A stretch of 64,000 nucleotides of DNA from Megachile rotundata. Lineage: Eukaryota > Arthropoda > Insecta > Hymenoptera > Megachilidae. The notes under the pieces were generated by a model that was not told the origin of the DNA, did no database searches, and saw only the letters and a list, made by a program, of their open reading frames with translations. The position numbers and the translations under genes were made by a program. The stretch's first letter is position 1; each line of letters starts with the position of its first letter. This document shows positions 38,443 through 52,620 of this stretch, piece after piece. The stretch covers positions 2,480,001 to 2,544,000 of the forward strand of contig NC_134983.1 of assembly GCF_050947335.1 (NCBI RefSeq). The letters run 5' to 3'.

Positions 38443-39202
38443 TGCAAAATTCAGACAAAGACTCTATCTTCACGTAAAGCTTTCGCGTTAATAATCACGT
38501 TAAATTTTTAATTCAATATATTATTTTATTTTTTCCATTCAATTATATTCAATTTTATTTTTAATTTTTAAAGTATAATTTTATTTTATAGTGTATTTGG
38601 ATTCAGCAATTGGTCAGTTTCAAAATCCTCATTGGTTGAGTCCTTACATGTGTGTGTGTGTTCTTCTCAGGAACCAGGCGCAGCCGTCATTTCACATTTT
38701 GCAAAGGGAGTTGTTAATTTTAAATTCATTCAAGTACAGATATTTCGGTGAGTTGTTTTCTTTATTCTTCCAGCTATTTTATGAATTTTTCGGCAAGTAA
38801 ATCAGTAGTTAATTATTTAACTTTGGGATTTCCCTCACTGGATTATACTTGTATTTTGTACTTGAGTAATTGCTTCTTCTTCAAATCTTCGAATTGCGCG
38901 TCTCGGATATTTACAATATTTCTGTTCAGTTCATTGTAATTCACATTATATCATATACGCTACCATTCTAACCATTTCATATTTTATTATACAAAATATA
39001 ATCTTTTATATATTTTAATTATTTTGAATTACATTTCTTTAATTGCCTCCGTCATATCCTCTAAACATTGCGATCTTGTGAAAGGGCCCGTATGGGACTA
39101 GCGTGTCTCCGGATCCACAAAAACATTAAGTCCCGTAATAATTCATTTTGTTAGGGCAAACAAATCTTCGAGGCTTTATACGCGCGCTTTCCGCACGTAA
39201 CA
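38443..39202 (-). repeat. Solo-LTR-like repeat, copy 2
   Basis: This 760-bp block is highly similar to 18815-19570, including the TGTTACGTGCGG start on the minus strand and the TATA-like motif. It begins 36 bases after the right end of the Tc1-like element. The flanks ('tatag' and 'tcaac') show no target duplication. No internal retroelement sequence adjoins it. Confidence 0.55.
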
Positions 39203-42194
39203 TCAACTTCACTTTTAGATTCATCCCAGCTACAATTTCCGTCAAAATCATTGACCTGTATTCTATTTAATAAAATAAACTACAATTCGTAATTAATTTT
39301 CAAACAACAATAAAATTGATAAGGAGTTTTATGCTCCGGTACTAGAACAAGAACTGTTGTCGACTTTGTTCAGTATTTTTTAGAAACTGAACTAGGGTTA
39401 CTTGCAAGCTGATAATAAATATCAGTAATAATACGTAGACAGACCTACAGCACGTCCTCATTCATATTGAGGTTACCTACACCACCAATATTATACAATT
39501 TATAGTTTTTCACAATATTGTCATTATTATTAGAATGTACTGGAGCTAAATTTTAATATATTTGGCTAGAAATAATTTCAACCTAAGGTGGATTTGCACC
39601 ACTTTCAAAATAAACATCTTTCAAATACGGATAATCGCTAAAATTTCCATCTCCCAAATATTCAATAATTTGAACTATTTTTATTAGTTACAGAAAATAT
39701 CATATTAAGTTTCATCTATTGTTATCATTATCTCCATTTTTATTAAAAATAGACTTGCTCCGTTTTCAAAATAAACGACTCACTCAACAAGGAGATGCCT
39801 AAGCGTTGATATTCTTGTTCCGATTTTCAATTTTTCTATTAACAGATTATTATTAGAGAACTTATTTAAAATTCATATTTTGGCCAATTTTGAAAAAGGA
39901 AACTCTCAATAACTTCGGTTGCAGTAAATGAATTATATTGAAAATAATATTTATATCACATTGTGGCAGATCGAAAAATGCTTCACTTTTATAAGTTGGA
40001 GGTGCAGTGTTTAAATCTCTCGTTGCAAATAATTTTTCACCTATTTTTTTTATTGATTCTTATGTAGGAAAGGGTGGAAAAATGGTACGCATTAGTGTAT
40101 TTGAAATTTCTCGAGTCTTAATTTGCATTTTCTTGTTCATTATTTACAAAGATATATATATACAAATGTCATTTCACAACTCCAGTTCATGTGGAATATC
40201 GACGATGCTTTTACATTGAAATCAGTTTCGGAAATAAGTACAGTGTAAACAAGAGTACCGATTATTTGGGATAAATACTGAAAAACAGGAACAAAATTTA
40301 TTGTTTTTAATTCGTTCGTATGAATATACTGCCGTTTTATTGAGATAGTTTATATTGAAACATTTTATGGATTGCAAATACAGTGAAACTTGTTGTGAAG
40401 TGCAGTAAAAATGATTGAAAGTGCAATAAGATTCGATACATAAGGTTGGAATGTAGGAAAAAACAGAACGTGAATGAAAAAAAATTTTAAAAGTTCAAAA
40501 CCATATTAAAATGCGATCAGTTCCATACATCTTACATGTGGTTCTTAATAAATCATGTTTCGCTTTATTTTTAACATTATCCAAATTTTATGTCAATATA
40601 AGCTTTACTGCGATAGCCGATTCATTAGGACAAATTAGTTTGGTCTGAATGTGTCCAAATTAATCAGAATCTACTGTACTTATTAACAAGTACTTGTCAA
40701 GTACACCGATAAACTATAATCGTATCCTATTGCTTTAAATTAATTATTTTCTGATAATGTTTTGTCCATTCCATATTTTAGTTAAAAGATATTGTTATTT
40801 AAACAAGTGAAGTACTCTCTGTTAGTTAATTTTAAGTTTAGCCCTTTGCAGTCCTTAATTTCTTTTATCAACTCCTTAATTTACAAAGTAGATCAAGAAA
40901 GGGGTTCTTAATAAAATATATTGCAACAGTGCGAAGTATGTGACAAATACATTTTTCATTTATTATAAGTAGTAACTAAATGAAAATATATATGTATATC
41001 CCACCGAACTATTTATTGGAGTTATTTATAAGATCTAAAAGAAATGTCAAGTCATACTCGAGAAAGGAATGCAAAGAGTGAAGCAGTAATAGTAAGGACC
41101 TCGGTTATCTGATTCAACGAAGGATTCAGTAATATTTCTAATAATGATAAGTTAGTCTCACAAGTGAGACTAATGAGTTGTCAATTTCATTCGAAAACTT
41201 CTGAAAACGTCGTCAGTACCGAACAAGACATACCGCGGACGGTAAATTGAAAACGATGCGATACCACAAAAATATTTTTGCAAAACATATACGATGTTCG
41301 TTCAAATCAAAATGTTAATTTTACCAGTCGTAATAAATACATATTTTACAATTCAAAATTGAATTTTCAGATTTCACTTCTATTGCTTATTATTCTTCTA
41401 TTTATGCGCACCATTATGCACAATGTTGAGAAATCATGCGTAAATATATGGTTGAATATTCTCGTAAATTCTATTATTTTACTTTTTTACGTTTCAAATT
41501 TTATCTTACATGTTTGAAATAGAATAATTATAGCGCATACTAACATTTTCAAATTGGCGTTGACTATAATACATTGGTTATAAGAATAATTCTAGCATAA
41601 ATGCACACGATTCCCCTAGCCTCTACTATTTACCGTAATTGTACCTAATATACAATAGCAAAAAATAAGTAAAAAAGTAAGTAATATGTAAATAAAAAAA
41701 TTTATCAGGTACAATGCACAAAATTATAAAAAATTACTTTTACATAGTGGGTGAATATTCCTTGTTAGCATTATTATAATAAGGGAACTTCTATTAACAG
41801 ACACTTAAACTTTTTCTCTTGCTGTTAATTCTCTTACTAGCATTAAGCCTCAATTCTAATTTTTCTTGTTAATGTCAATAATAATGTTGTTCACCGTTTA
41901 ACCAATGACAATGAGAGCAACATGGTAAACTGTAATATAAATTGCATCACATAAGATTGAAATACGTTAATAATATGTTAATTTAAATCGAAATATGTTA
42001 AACATCCTTTTCTCATTTTTTCGTATGGAATATGTTGGTAAAATTTAATGATAAAAATTGAGTAACCCTTTACATACTGACCAGCAGTGAGCGAAAACAT
42101 TTTATCCGTGAAAAGCAATATACTATCCATACAAGAAGTACAAATTAATAAAAATGAACCTACTAAAAGATATAGTAATACAACGCGCACATAA
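39203..42194. other. Gene-free AT-rich stretch
   Basis: No recognised coding. A possible pogo-like, TA-flanked short element lies at 40381-40676 (reported as weak). The rest is plain. Confidence 0.5.
40381..40676. mobile_element. Possible pogo-like MITE
   Basis: The interval starts CAGTGAAACTTG and ends CAGAATCTACTG (complement CAGTAGATTCTG), with TA on both sides (40379-40380, 40677-40678). The two ends share CAGT and a subterminal GCAGTAAA word but are otherwise different, so the call is weak. Confidence 0.3.
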
Positions 42195-42198
42195 TTAA

Positions 42199-42413
42199 CC
42201 ATTTAACTGCAAAAGGCGTACGCATGTACACGCCTTAATTGTTTTTACTATACACACTTACTGTTTTATTAAACTGATCTGCATTCAGTTTATCGTTTCA
42301 TGTAATCTGGTAACTGCAAATGCTGAATATCAGAAAGTGCTTCAATATTTTATAATGGCAAACATTTCAGTATACATGTATTGATTGTACCATGAGAAGT
42401 AGGCCGCAGAGGG
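42199..42413. mobile_element. piggyBac-like MITE, 215 bp, TTAA-flanked
   Basis: TTAA lies at 42195-42198 and 42414-42417. The left end is CCATTTAACTGC and the right end, read inward, is CCCTCTGCGGCC. About 15 bases from the left end lies a GC-rich near-palindrome (GGCGT...TGTACACGCC, 42214-42233). The 62491-62800 element has a comparable block in the same place. No coding. Confidence 0.6.
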
Positions 42414-45400
42414 TTAACCACGAAATTAGTACAATGTAATAGTCTGTAATTTATATGATGAACCGGATGTCTGCCAAATGCAACAATCAATTGATCTCTA
42501 TAATCGGATACACGTGATTGGAAAGTGTCAAAACCAAATCACAGTTTATTCTACCTCCTTTACCTATTACCACAAAGTGGCTTAATAGCATTGCAAATAT
42601 GATTGATATAGTTAATGTTCAATATTAGGTGTTGTCTGTTATTAGGGAAACTACTGCAAGTTAAGAGTAGGTTTCTTAAAACGTCAAAATCCCTTGACCC
42701 ACAAGAAAACTTCAAATTCCGAGAACTCCATGCTTTGCATTTTTTCGTGATTCAAAGCTTTTAAAATCCAGATAATGGATTGTATTCCTCGAATATTCGA
42801 TACGTGATGTTTTGCGAATACTTGATTAGTTTTCGTTTTTAAGAGTATAAGCATATTGACATTCAATCGTAATCCTATAACTACAGAGAGAATGCTTATG
42901 ATGTAATTGGTAAAATTTTGTTTACATGAGATCATAAAATAAGTTATTCCTCTTTGTAATAGGAATTATGATAAATGAATAAAAAGAAAAAACTAAACAT
43001 TGAATATTGTTCACCGATATTAATATTTGGTGTAAATTATATTCTTATTTAATTAGTTTATGAATGTAAATTACACTGTAACTAATTAACAATGGATAAC
43101 TATAGTCATCTTTATTAATGTAAAGTTACAACTAACATTTTTACATTAGCCTAAAAAACAGTTGTTTCTATCATAGAATAATATCACATAATTCATAACT
43201 TAACACCAGTGGTTATTGACTAATCAGCAATTAATAGGAAACCTTTGATCCTTAATGATTCATCAGAATTTCTTTAAACTTTATACTAGTATTCATTATC
43301 ATAATCAAACTTTCTAAACACACCTTTGTTCAACGATTCCACAAACTTCCACCTGTCATCGATCTCTGTTACCTCCTATTTTATGAAGCTGATCAGTTTC
43401 ACGTTTAACAGGTTTGTAACAAAGTCTAACATCAATGACTCGGACGTTACAAAGCACATTGCTTGTACTAAAACGAAAAATCTTTGGAGAATACTGTATG
43501 CAACCCGATCAACTGTAAAATCTCCTCCGCCATAACAGGTTTAATGACAAAAATAACATGCGCACTGTTCGATGATCGACAGATAACCGTTAGCTGAAAA
43601 ACGTCACAATCAGAAATCCTTCATCATCAGAACGAGTCAGTCCAACATATCTAATGTACATAATTCTATGAAAGTTGCACTTTGTCTCTAGCCACGTTTA
43701 AGTTAAATTGTTGAGGTTGTACGATGCAATCTGCCAGGAGAAAAGCCGACGAAACGGCAGAGAGATCAGTGAGAATCATCGGGAAACAAGACCTCGACCA
43801 ATTACCGCAAGTAACTATCATATCAACACTAAGGATCTTCGTCTCGTACGAAGTGTAAGATAACGAAAAGTATCTTTTGATCCTATATACCGGGTGTTAC
43901 ATCAAACTGTTCATATTTAAATTTGTCACTACTTCTAATCAACAGGGCGAAATATTTCTTTTTGTAACCTAATACATCATTTTCTTTATTTTTATGTAAG
44001 GTACAGACTAGAAAAATTTGAAGATGCAAATATAAACGCCTCAGTTATGCATACTGGATCTTTACAATATCTTTTCAATTGATTATTCAAGAAAATTTAA
44101 GATGGTTAAGATTGAAGACGGTTGCTAGAATTTGATAGTTTCGAATTTTTTCTTGCAAATGCGAAAGAAAAAAATTTATATAGATAAGTTCAAGGAAAGA
44201 ATTTTAATAGATTCATTCCAAGTCCTCAACAGCTGAAAGAAGATATTTCACAAAAAATATTTGAAATAATTCAGAATACGCTTCTAGAAATCATGGACAA
44301 TATCTTAACGCTTTATAATTAATTAATTATCTTAAATATAAATTATTATTTAATTAATGAAATTAACAACTCTTATTTTTCTCAATTCTCTTTTAGTAAT
44401 CTAAATTTGAAAGAGGTTACGCCATCTTGTCATGAGCAACCTTCAATTATCCAAGAAAGGTTTCAAACATTTATGTCAATAAATTTTATTTTGATTTTAT
44501 TAATAATTACAATATGAAAGACTTCACTGATCACCCTGTATGTATTGTATAACACATTACGACGTGTGGATACACCAGTGATTCTGCGATATATGTTAAC
44601 AGATAGGATCTTTAACTGTTTTGGTATCACCAGTATATGGGGTGAACCTTTTATAGATATGATCAATGTGATTATCTTAAAAACATGAAAATCTCAATTA
44701 CATAGTTCTTATTACATCTTTAGAAAGAAAAGATAAAAGTTCGTTTCAAATATACACTCAAATCGTATGAAATTCAGAACCTCTATAAAATAAATCATGT
44801 AATAGTCATAATTAATTGTTTACTGCTTTCTCCACACATTTATTAAATTTACAATGACGAAAAATTGAGTATAACAATTATACTCAAATGAAATGAGAAA
44901 ATTTAAAAATGAGACAAAAACTAAACATCAAAAATATTCAATCAAATTACTATTAAGTTAATTTAATGATAATTAAATTAATTACTATTAAGTTAAAAGA
45001 CAGTAACAAAAATGAAACATTTTTAATAAAGAAGATTTAGACTTCTAAATTTTTATATAAATTACTCATGATTATACACACCATGCACACTACTGCTCTT
45101 TAGTCCTTCGGCGAGCTACTGATTTGCCATAACGATGTTATTGATATATGGTGAAGTATTAATAAAATATTCCACTGATAATTAACAGTAATACATCCAG
45201 CGTCACCTCTGCAATACAGTTGTTTACCAAAGCAAAATTCCACGATTTTTTGCTCAATAATCAAATTTCTGGAAAAATTTCTTGAAAATTACCGTCGCGT
45301 GCTTAAGATAAAACAAGCACGGCTATTCAAACGGTATTCCTTCACGAGCCTCTTGTTTAATAGCACAATTAATCAACGCTGTCATCCGAAACGGTCGGTC

Positions 45401-48400
45401 GAAATCTTTCGTAGCAAGTACAAACGGTGGTCTGCGTATAAATCCTGCGATTTAAAATGAATTTATAGATAGGTATAACAAGCATGTATATACGACTCGT
45501 GTTTATAGCCGTAGCAGATTTACTACGAGTTTTCTTTTCAAACTTTTCTGAGCTTTCATCGGACAAAACGGTTCGTGAAACCAATTACTTTTCAGAATAT
45601 TTGTCGTTGACAATTTTCTAACGGAAAGACGATATAAAAGATATTTTGCCAAGTGAAAAAATTGCATATACCTATATTATTTATCAGCCTAATGACAGAT
45701 TTAACAATATATAAAGTTTGTGATTTGATGAAAAATTGCAAAACAGCATTTATGGCATCAAACTTAAAATTCAATCAAAGTAACTATATAAACTTACGCA
45801 GTATAATTATAATGCATTCACAATGTTCAATAATTCTGATGTTTTAGGTAATATTTTCTAAGCTTTTAGTGAAGTTTTTGGTAATTATTTTATTTACTAG
45901 TGTCACATGAAAAAGTAAAATTAGAAAATACATTTAATTCAAAAATAACATTTCTTAAAGAAAATAGTGTCTTGAACGACGTTTATTTTAAACTAAATAT
46001 AGTATTAACAGTATTTCTACCAAGAAATGTCAAAAGACACCTTTCAAATTTTAACTTAAAATTATTAATTTTTTAATTTTTCATACAATAGTTGTTAAAT
46101 TAATGTAGCGATATCATTTTCTTCCGGCTCATCCTAGATCTAAAAATGTGCATATAGCAAATTTATTCCTGCCATGAGGTGTCTTTCGACACTTTAAGCA
46201 TTTCATGACAGTGCCTAATTTTCAACCATTTTACATATAAGTATCAACACCATTTTGCAGCATCATATCAATTATAGTCAGATAACAGAATCCCGATTTC
46301 ATTTGCAACAGAAAATACGGGAGTTGCAATATAACTTTGATATTCGCTTCTTTGCCACCACGTTACATATTAATGTACATCGCCAAAGAATAGGGATGAA
46401 ACAAAAGGCGATACTAGACAAGGAGATCCACCACTTAGAGAGACACAGAGGATACAACCAATTTAAATGCCCAAGTCAAATGAGTCGGGGATGCGCATGT
46501 ACATAATGTAGAAGTATGGCGGTCAAAAAAGAATAGTTTAAACCTGCATTCATCTGTAATTTCTTGTGATATATAGTTTTTTATTTTCTTATAAGTTATT
46601 TATAATAATCATTTCCGCAATACTTCAAATATATTTTGTAGAGTAATCATTTTGATATATTCTTTTCTTTTTCAACTTTTCAACATCGTAAAATTGATAC
46701 AAATACTTCAAAAGATAGTATTAGTAATATACAGAAAATTTATTACAAATATATTCCAAATTATTAAAGGTTGACATGAAAGTATATTTGCTTGATTTAA
46801 ATTCTCGGTCGTTTGTACAACTAGTTTAAAGCGTTTTCGAGAGATCAAAAGCGTCGACAGAGAATGTTGCCTCTGGTCTACTCTGTGACACCACTATAAT
46901 AATATTTTGTAGATTGATGAATTAAGTTAGAATTTGCAACCTGATTAAATAATCCCCAATAAAAGCACATCAATGCATTAATAGATATATTTCTCAAGTT
47001 ATTTACATGTAACTGATAACTCGAAGTTCCAACAGTTTTGGCAATTATTTGAATTTAAACGAGAAGATCTCAACAAACACCTTTTCGAAAATAGATATAC
47101 ACCTTGTCGAAATAGGTATACACAAAGTCGTGGTAGAAATAGTGGTAAAATGTGATACAGAGGAGAGTAGTTTTCTAATAATATTTGATACAAGGTGAGC
47201 TCAGTATGTTGATGATCAAAAATTTTTACAAAATTTATTTAACGATTTTTTTATTCTCTTTTATTCGGAAAATTTTAAATATACAACATAACAACATTAT
47301 TCTACAGTCAGTTATTCTAAAATAAGTTAGTGTTAAAAAGGATTTTTAATTGATTCACATCAATAGCATCACTACAGTAGTAATGTTTAATTTAAATTAT
47401 GGCGAAAATGTAAAAAAACACAACGGTAAATTGATGTAATACTGATATGCAGTACATAGAAAGTTTGTTAATAAAACTAAAAATTTATTTTAGTATAAAA
47501 CAAACGTCTTATACTTTTTTAAAATTTATCTTACATAAAACTTTTTTTATGATTTACATTATAAACACGGCGTTAATATGTGAATGCATTGAATCCATTT
47601 TTCTTCATCATTGTTATTATAAGTAGATACATTATAATGACTACTAATATTATACAATATTAATAAAAATATCTACCTAGTATGTTTCATATTACGTGCA
47701 CTCAGTATGTACTGTATTACGTATATGTGTACGTACTTCGGCATAAAGATATTAATCATCCTGAGAAGAAAATTAATTCATCAAATACATTTAATGATAA
47801 ACTACGAAAAATACATTTACTGAAAACAACTGTTTAACTTCCTTTTTAAAAACTTCTAATTGCTTGTGAAAAAGAATGTATCGATTCAGTTGTAAATTGG
47901 CAATTCAGTTTGTTTCAGTTTAACGTGTAATAAGTACTATTTTGCAATACTTTTATCGTCCAATGGATATATGTGTTAAATAATCAGAATTATGGAAAAT
48001 AACAAAACTAATAATACACTTTTGAACATGAACAAATTGTTTAATAAAGAACACAAACAACAAACATTTTAACTTAAAGATTAACCATTTAAACAGGGAT
48101 TACTTTTTCTTCAAATAAAACATCACGAACGCTTACATTTTCATAACGACAAGACGGAAGTACAATATTCAATTATTCTGTTTCTAATATTCAATTATTC
48201 TGTTACTAACATCGCACATCATTTCTAATACTGTAAGATTATATGCTATATGCTAAATTTATTAATAATTTAACAATATGTTATACACAAAGGTAACAAC
48301 ATACAATTTTCATTTAGATCTTTGTTTTCTATAACTGACAACTGAAAAATATTCTTCTACACTTATCAAATTATAAACTTCAAATTGATGTACAGTACCT

Positions 48401-51400
48401 ACTTTTTATGATATTTTTTATCTGAATCGATATGATCTATAAAACAACTATGTCATTTACTCCACGAATTAAAAATATCGTTGAAATGCTTACGTAAATA
48501 TTTTCGTTAAATCTTGAAATTCAAACTGATATGTCATAATTACTATTTTGAAATTTTTCATGACATTAAATCATATCACTTTTTATGTTTCGAAATTTGC
48601 AATTCGACTCAAAATATCCTATTAACAAAACCTTGTCGGATTTTCTCTGCCGATTTCTTAACGAAGAAAAGAAAAATACCTAGAACATTTATCAAAGCTA
48701 TAAATTATCGGTTAAGACACGAGTTAAAAAATACGTGGAATTAAATTCGTAAGGAACGGAAAGATATTAAAATATGAATTTATGACGTCAACGCATAAAA
48801 GCTTTCAATTATGTGAAAGTACTTCGCTCCGCATTAATATGGATGTAATATTTTATACGGCTATAATTACTCGTAACTGTCTGAAGGGATATTCCCCTAG
48901 ACGCACAAACGAAGTGAGTAATCAAAAAAAGGACGGCTAAAGCGTTTATATCGCGATAATATCGCTAATAACGTTGTTCCGTGTTTACAGTTACGGGAAT
49001 CAATGATGAAAATATAAAAGACGACAGCTGCCTACGATGCGGAGCCTGTTAAAAATTATACTAATTGCAAAATTAAGTATGACGTTAATTTAGCTCCATA
49101 ATCAAATTTAATTGTAAATTAATGGTTTTTGAGTTAATAATGATGTGATGACTAATCATCAACATTTATCACATGCTTGTTGAGTACGCTGTAAGTGCGA
49201 ATAATTGAAGAGGATACAGATAAATGTAGACATTAAAAATAATCAAGACTTCAGTTCATAAAAAATTTAGAGCAAAATTGCCTCGTATAAGGTGATTTTT
49301 CAAGTAATTTATAAATACAGTCTATATAGAAGAATATTTCGAAATTTTTCACTTAAAAAATATCTTAAACAGATGTACGTAATGCGCATGCGCGTGGTGT
49401 ATACGGCGTATAGCTTATACATATACACTGTACTTTACACAGGAACAAATTTTTTATCTTTTTTCGATGAAGGCTTTAACTTGAGTAATAAAGTCTTAAA
49501 TACGTCATAAATGTCAAAAGGAAGTACGCATATGAGTTAATAAATTAAAAATGACATAATATTGTCTTGAACTTATGAATATAATTGATTAATAAATCAT
49601 TACGGTTATAGTATTGATAATCGTCACAGTAATATACGCTAACATCGAAGAAAGTCTATTACAATAAACTAAGTTGTCTATTTTATACAAAAGTTAATTA
49701 CAAACATGCTTGATTCGCGTATTTTTTATAGTTTATGGAAAACTGCTGTTATATGATAAAATGTTTAGCATTTTAATGTTAATTTAAAGGTATTATGCAC
49801 CTACAAACTAATGATCTTGAAGTGTCACATACTAAAAAATGTACCATAAATTTCAGAATTGATATTAGAAATATAAGCAAAAATATCCATAATAATTCCA
49901 TACAAAATTAATGATTATATACCAAATGCCTCACCATGTAATGACAGTTAATCATCAGTTATATTACTGGACTATGCAACTGATACTACTAAACTACGTA
50001 ACTGCAAAACTACGTAAAATAGATGCCTCACGAATTAAACCAATTTTATAAAAAAAAATGGTTTAACTTATTATAATTTATTTCTACTCGCCATTAGCAA
50101 ATACTACTGCCACATTTATCACTATCACTGTTATTGCGATTTATCAATCGAATATTTTAAAAATTTAAGGCACTGTATGTATAGTTTTATGTTATTAAGT
50201 TTTATGCGAATTTCCTTTTGGCATTTATGACATTATGTGAGTAGTAGACATTTTGTTAATATTTTGCTATTCTTATATTAAGTATTTCGTTACATTTTCC
50301 TATAGCATATACGAAATTTATTTATTATGAAAAACTTAAATTGACCTCAAAAGATGATCAAAAAGTTGCTGTAAACAAAACGTATTTAATTTTATCAAAT
50401 GTATCAAGTGTACACATGTAATGAAATGTTGATAAGCATATTGAAATTAAATGTTCTTGTTCTACAAAATTAACTAATCGATGTTAAATTTTGTGCCATA
50501 AATACTACATTATAAATTACTGGTAGGATAAACTTGCACAGCGTAACTCTCGAATATTAACATTTTTGTTAAAAGTTTGACAAGTCTTCTTAAAATAAGA
50601 TATATGCAATCTACTATAAAGTATATATGTATATTGTTCCTTCGTTATAGAGCAAAATCAAAATTTATACAAATTCGCAGGTACAGAAAATGAATTCCTA
50701 ATGTGACAACCAGTTTGTTTGTTTCTGAAATGTATTATTTATATTTTTTTATAAATTGAACATATGAGATCTACTTTTTTAACATGGTAGCATGCGTGCC
50801 ACCCATCGAGAACACTTTAAACATTTCACCGTTAAGTGATAAAATTAAGTTAACCGTTAAGTACATAAAATGTTATCGGTGAATTCACGAAGGTCACGAC
50901 ACTAAAAAAATAAATTTTATATACTCAATTTGAAAAAAACAATATAGAAAAGATAAGTTTCAGTATTAACTGTTTGTTCATTAAGACATGTCTCAAAATA
51001 GCAATTTCAAGAGGTCCCATATTTGGAAGCAATAACATTGTAGCTATTAAATAACTTTAAGGTTAAATCTCCATTATTTACAAGCAGTAAGTAGTAGTAA
51101 GTCTTAAACTCTGTTACATAATAGTATCTATGTCTTAAACTCTGTTATATTAAAAACGATTATACACTAAATACTATTGAAATATTTGTAACTTAATTGC
51201 GCTACTTCAGAAACATTTCACAATGTATGTTATAAACATGTGATTGCTCAAGGTGTTTAACTGATTTCAAAGTTAATGTGAGGATATACATATGTGAGGA
51301 CATAACATACATACTGAGTTACGAAATAAAACAGCACCCTTACAATTTTAAAAAGCTCTGTAACTGATCTAAGCTGGGTTTTTATATTAGAAGAGATCTT

Positions 51401-51539
51401 CATAGTAAGTAACTTTACTCTATTTATAAAAAACATTTGATTTCATTTGATACTTCAACTATTCTAATATGAAGGCTTAATAAAAAAATATATATATAGC
51501 TAATATACAAAAATTATTTTTTTCCTCGTTGAAATCACT

Positions 51540-51840
51540 GTGCGTCGCCAGAGTCACTAGATGATCGTTACTCGATGTGGCTGCTGCCTTCGGGTATCCT
51601 GGCGAACAGCCAGGCCCAAAGAGAAGACAGAAGAAAGAAGAGACGAAGAAAAGGTGGTAGCCCCTTCGCTCGGTTTTTCAAGCTAACAGGGAGGGCAAGA
51701 GAATCTGATTGCGCGGGATTCCCGCTTTGAAGTGGCACCGCCGATGTTCTCGACCATCTCGACTCGTTACCACTACGGAATCGGCACTCTTTCCGTGGTA
51801 TCTTTTCTTCAGATTCGTTCACCAGGTCAACTGGCGACTC
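51540..51840. other. GC-raised island
   Basis: One of the strongest composition shifts in the window, with open frames on both strands (51568-51822 minus, 51732-51917 plus). Neither is recognisable. A promoter/5'-UTR, a conserved non-coding block or an unrecognised exon would all fit. Confidence 0.35.
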
Positions 51841-52189
51841 TATTCAATTACATGTTAATTTCTCTATTTAACTTTTCGCCATACTCGTGTCATACTCGAA
51901 AACTAGCTCATCAATAAACCTCAAAACCTTGAAAACCACACCATTAGGTTTAATACAAGTTGGTCTAATAAAATGGCCCAATGCGCAAACGAACCGTAAT
52001 ATTCAACAGCTGAGCGTACATTTTGTTAATAATAATATTTCTGCTTAGTTTTTACGTTTTTACTAATCAAAATTTAATAGCACAGTGTATTAGCTTTACA
52101 TAGCTTTAGTTGTAGTTTCTATACGCAAAAATAATATCCAAGGTTCAATTTCTTTTTAACAAATTTCATAATTATTCAAGCAAGTAAGG

Positions 52190-52620
52190 ATGTACTTCTG
52201 TTAAAATTACAATTAATTAATATTAGTATAATCGATTAATTAGTAATTAATGAGTTTCTTAGTAGGAAAGATGTTTTAGATTTATCAAATAGTAAAGAAC
52301 ATAAATCAATCTTATTTCTTATTAATTTTATTTGAATATTCAAATTGAGTACTATATACTTCCATTAGTATGTTTTATGATACTAACTTTGATGACTCAC
52401 ACCATCAGCAATTTCCTGTTAGATCAATTTACTGACCGAATTATTAGTCTTAATTAATTTATTATATTGTTAATATATATTGTGTTAAAGTATATTTTGT
52501 ATTTCATACATTTATGTCAATAATAGCTATACAAAAATGTAATTCTAATTACACATAAACTTGCCATAATATCAACATAACCTAAAATTTTGTAATACTA
52601 ATTTCAAAAATTAAACAAAT
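52190..52620 (+). repeat. Old diverged interspersed repeat, fragment C
   Basis: Its right half matches 28312-28440 ('tttgtattyca', 'catttatgt', 'tacaaaaat', 'atatcaa', 'ataacct/atagcct') and its left half loosely matches 27190-27335. The junction 'gttaaagta' (about 52483-52491) corresponds to the Tc1 insertion point in copy A but is uninterrupted here. Confidence 0.5.
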
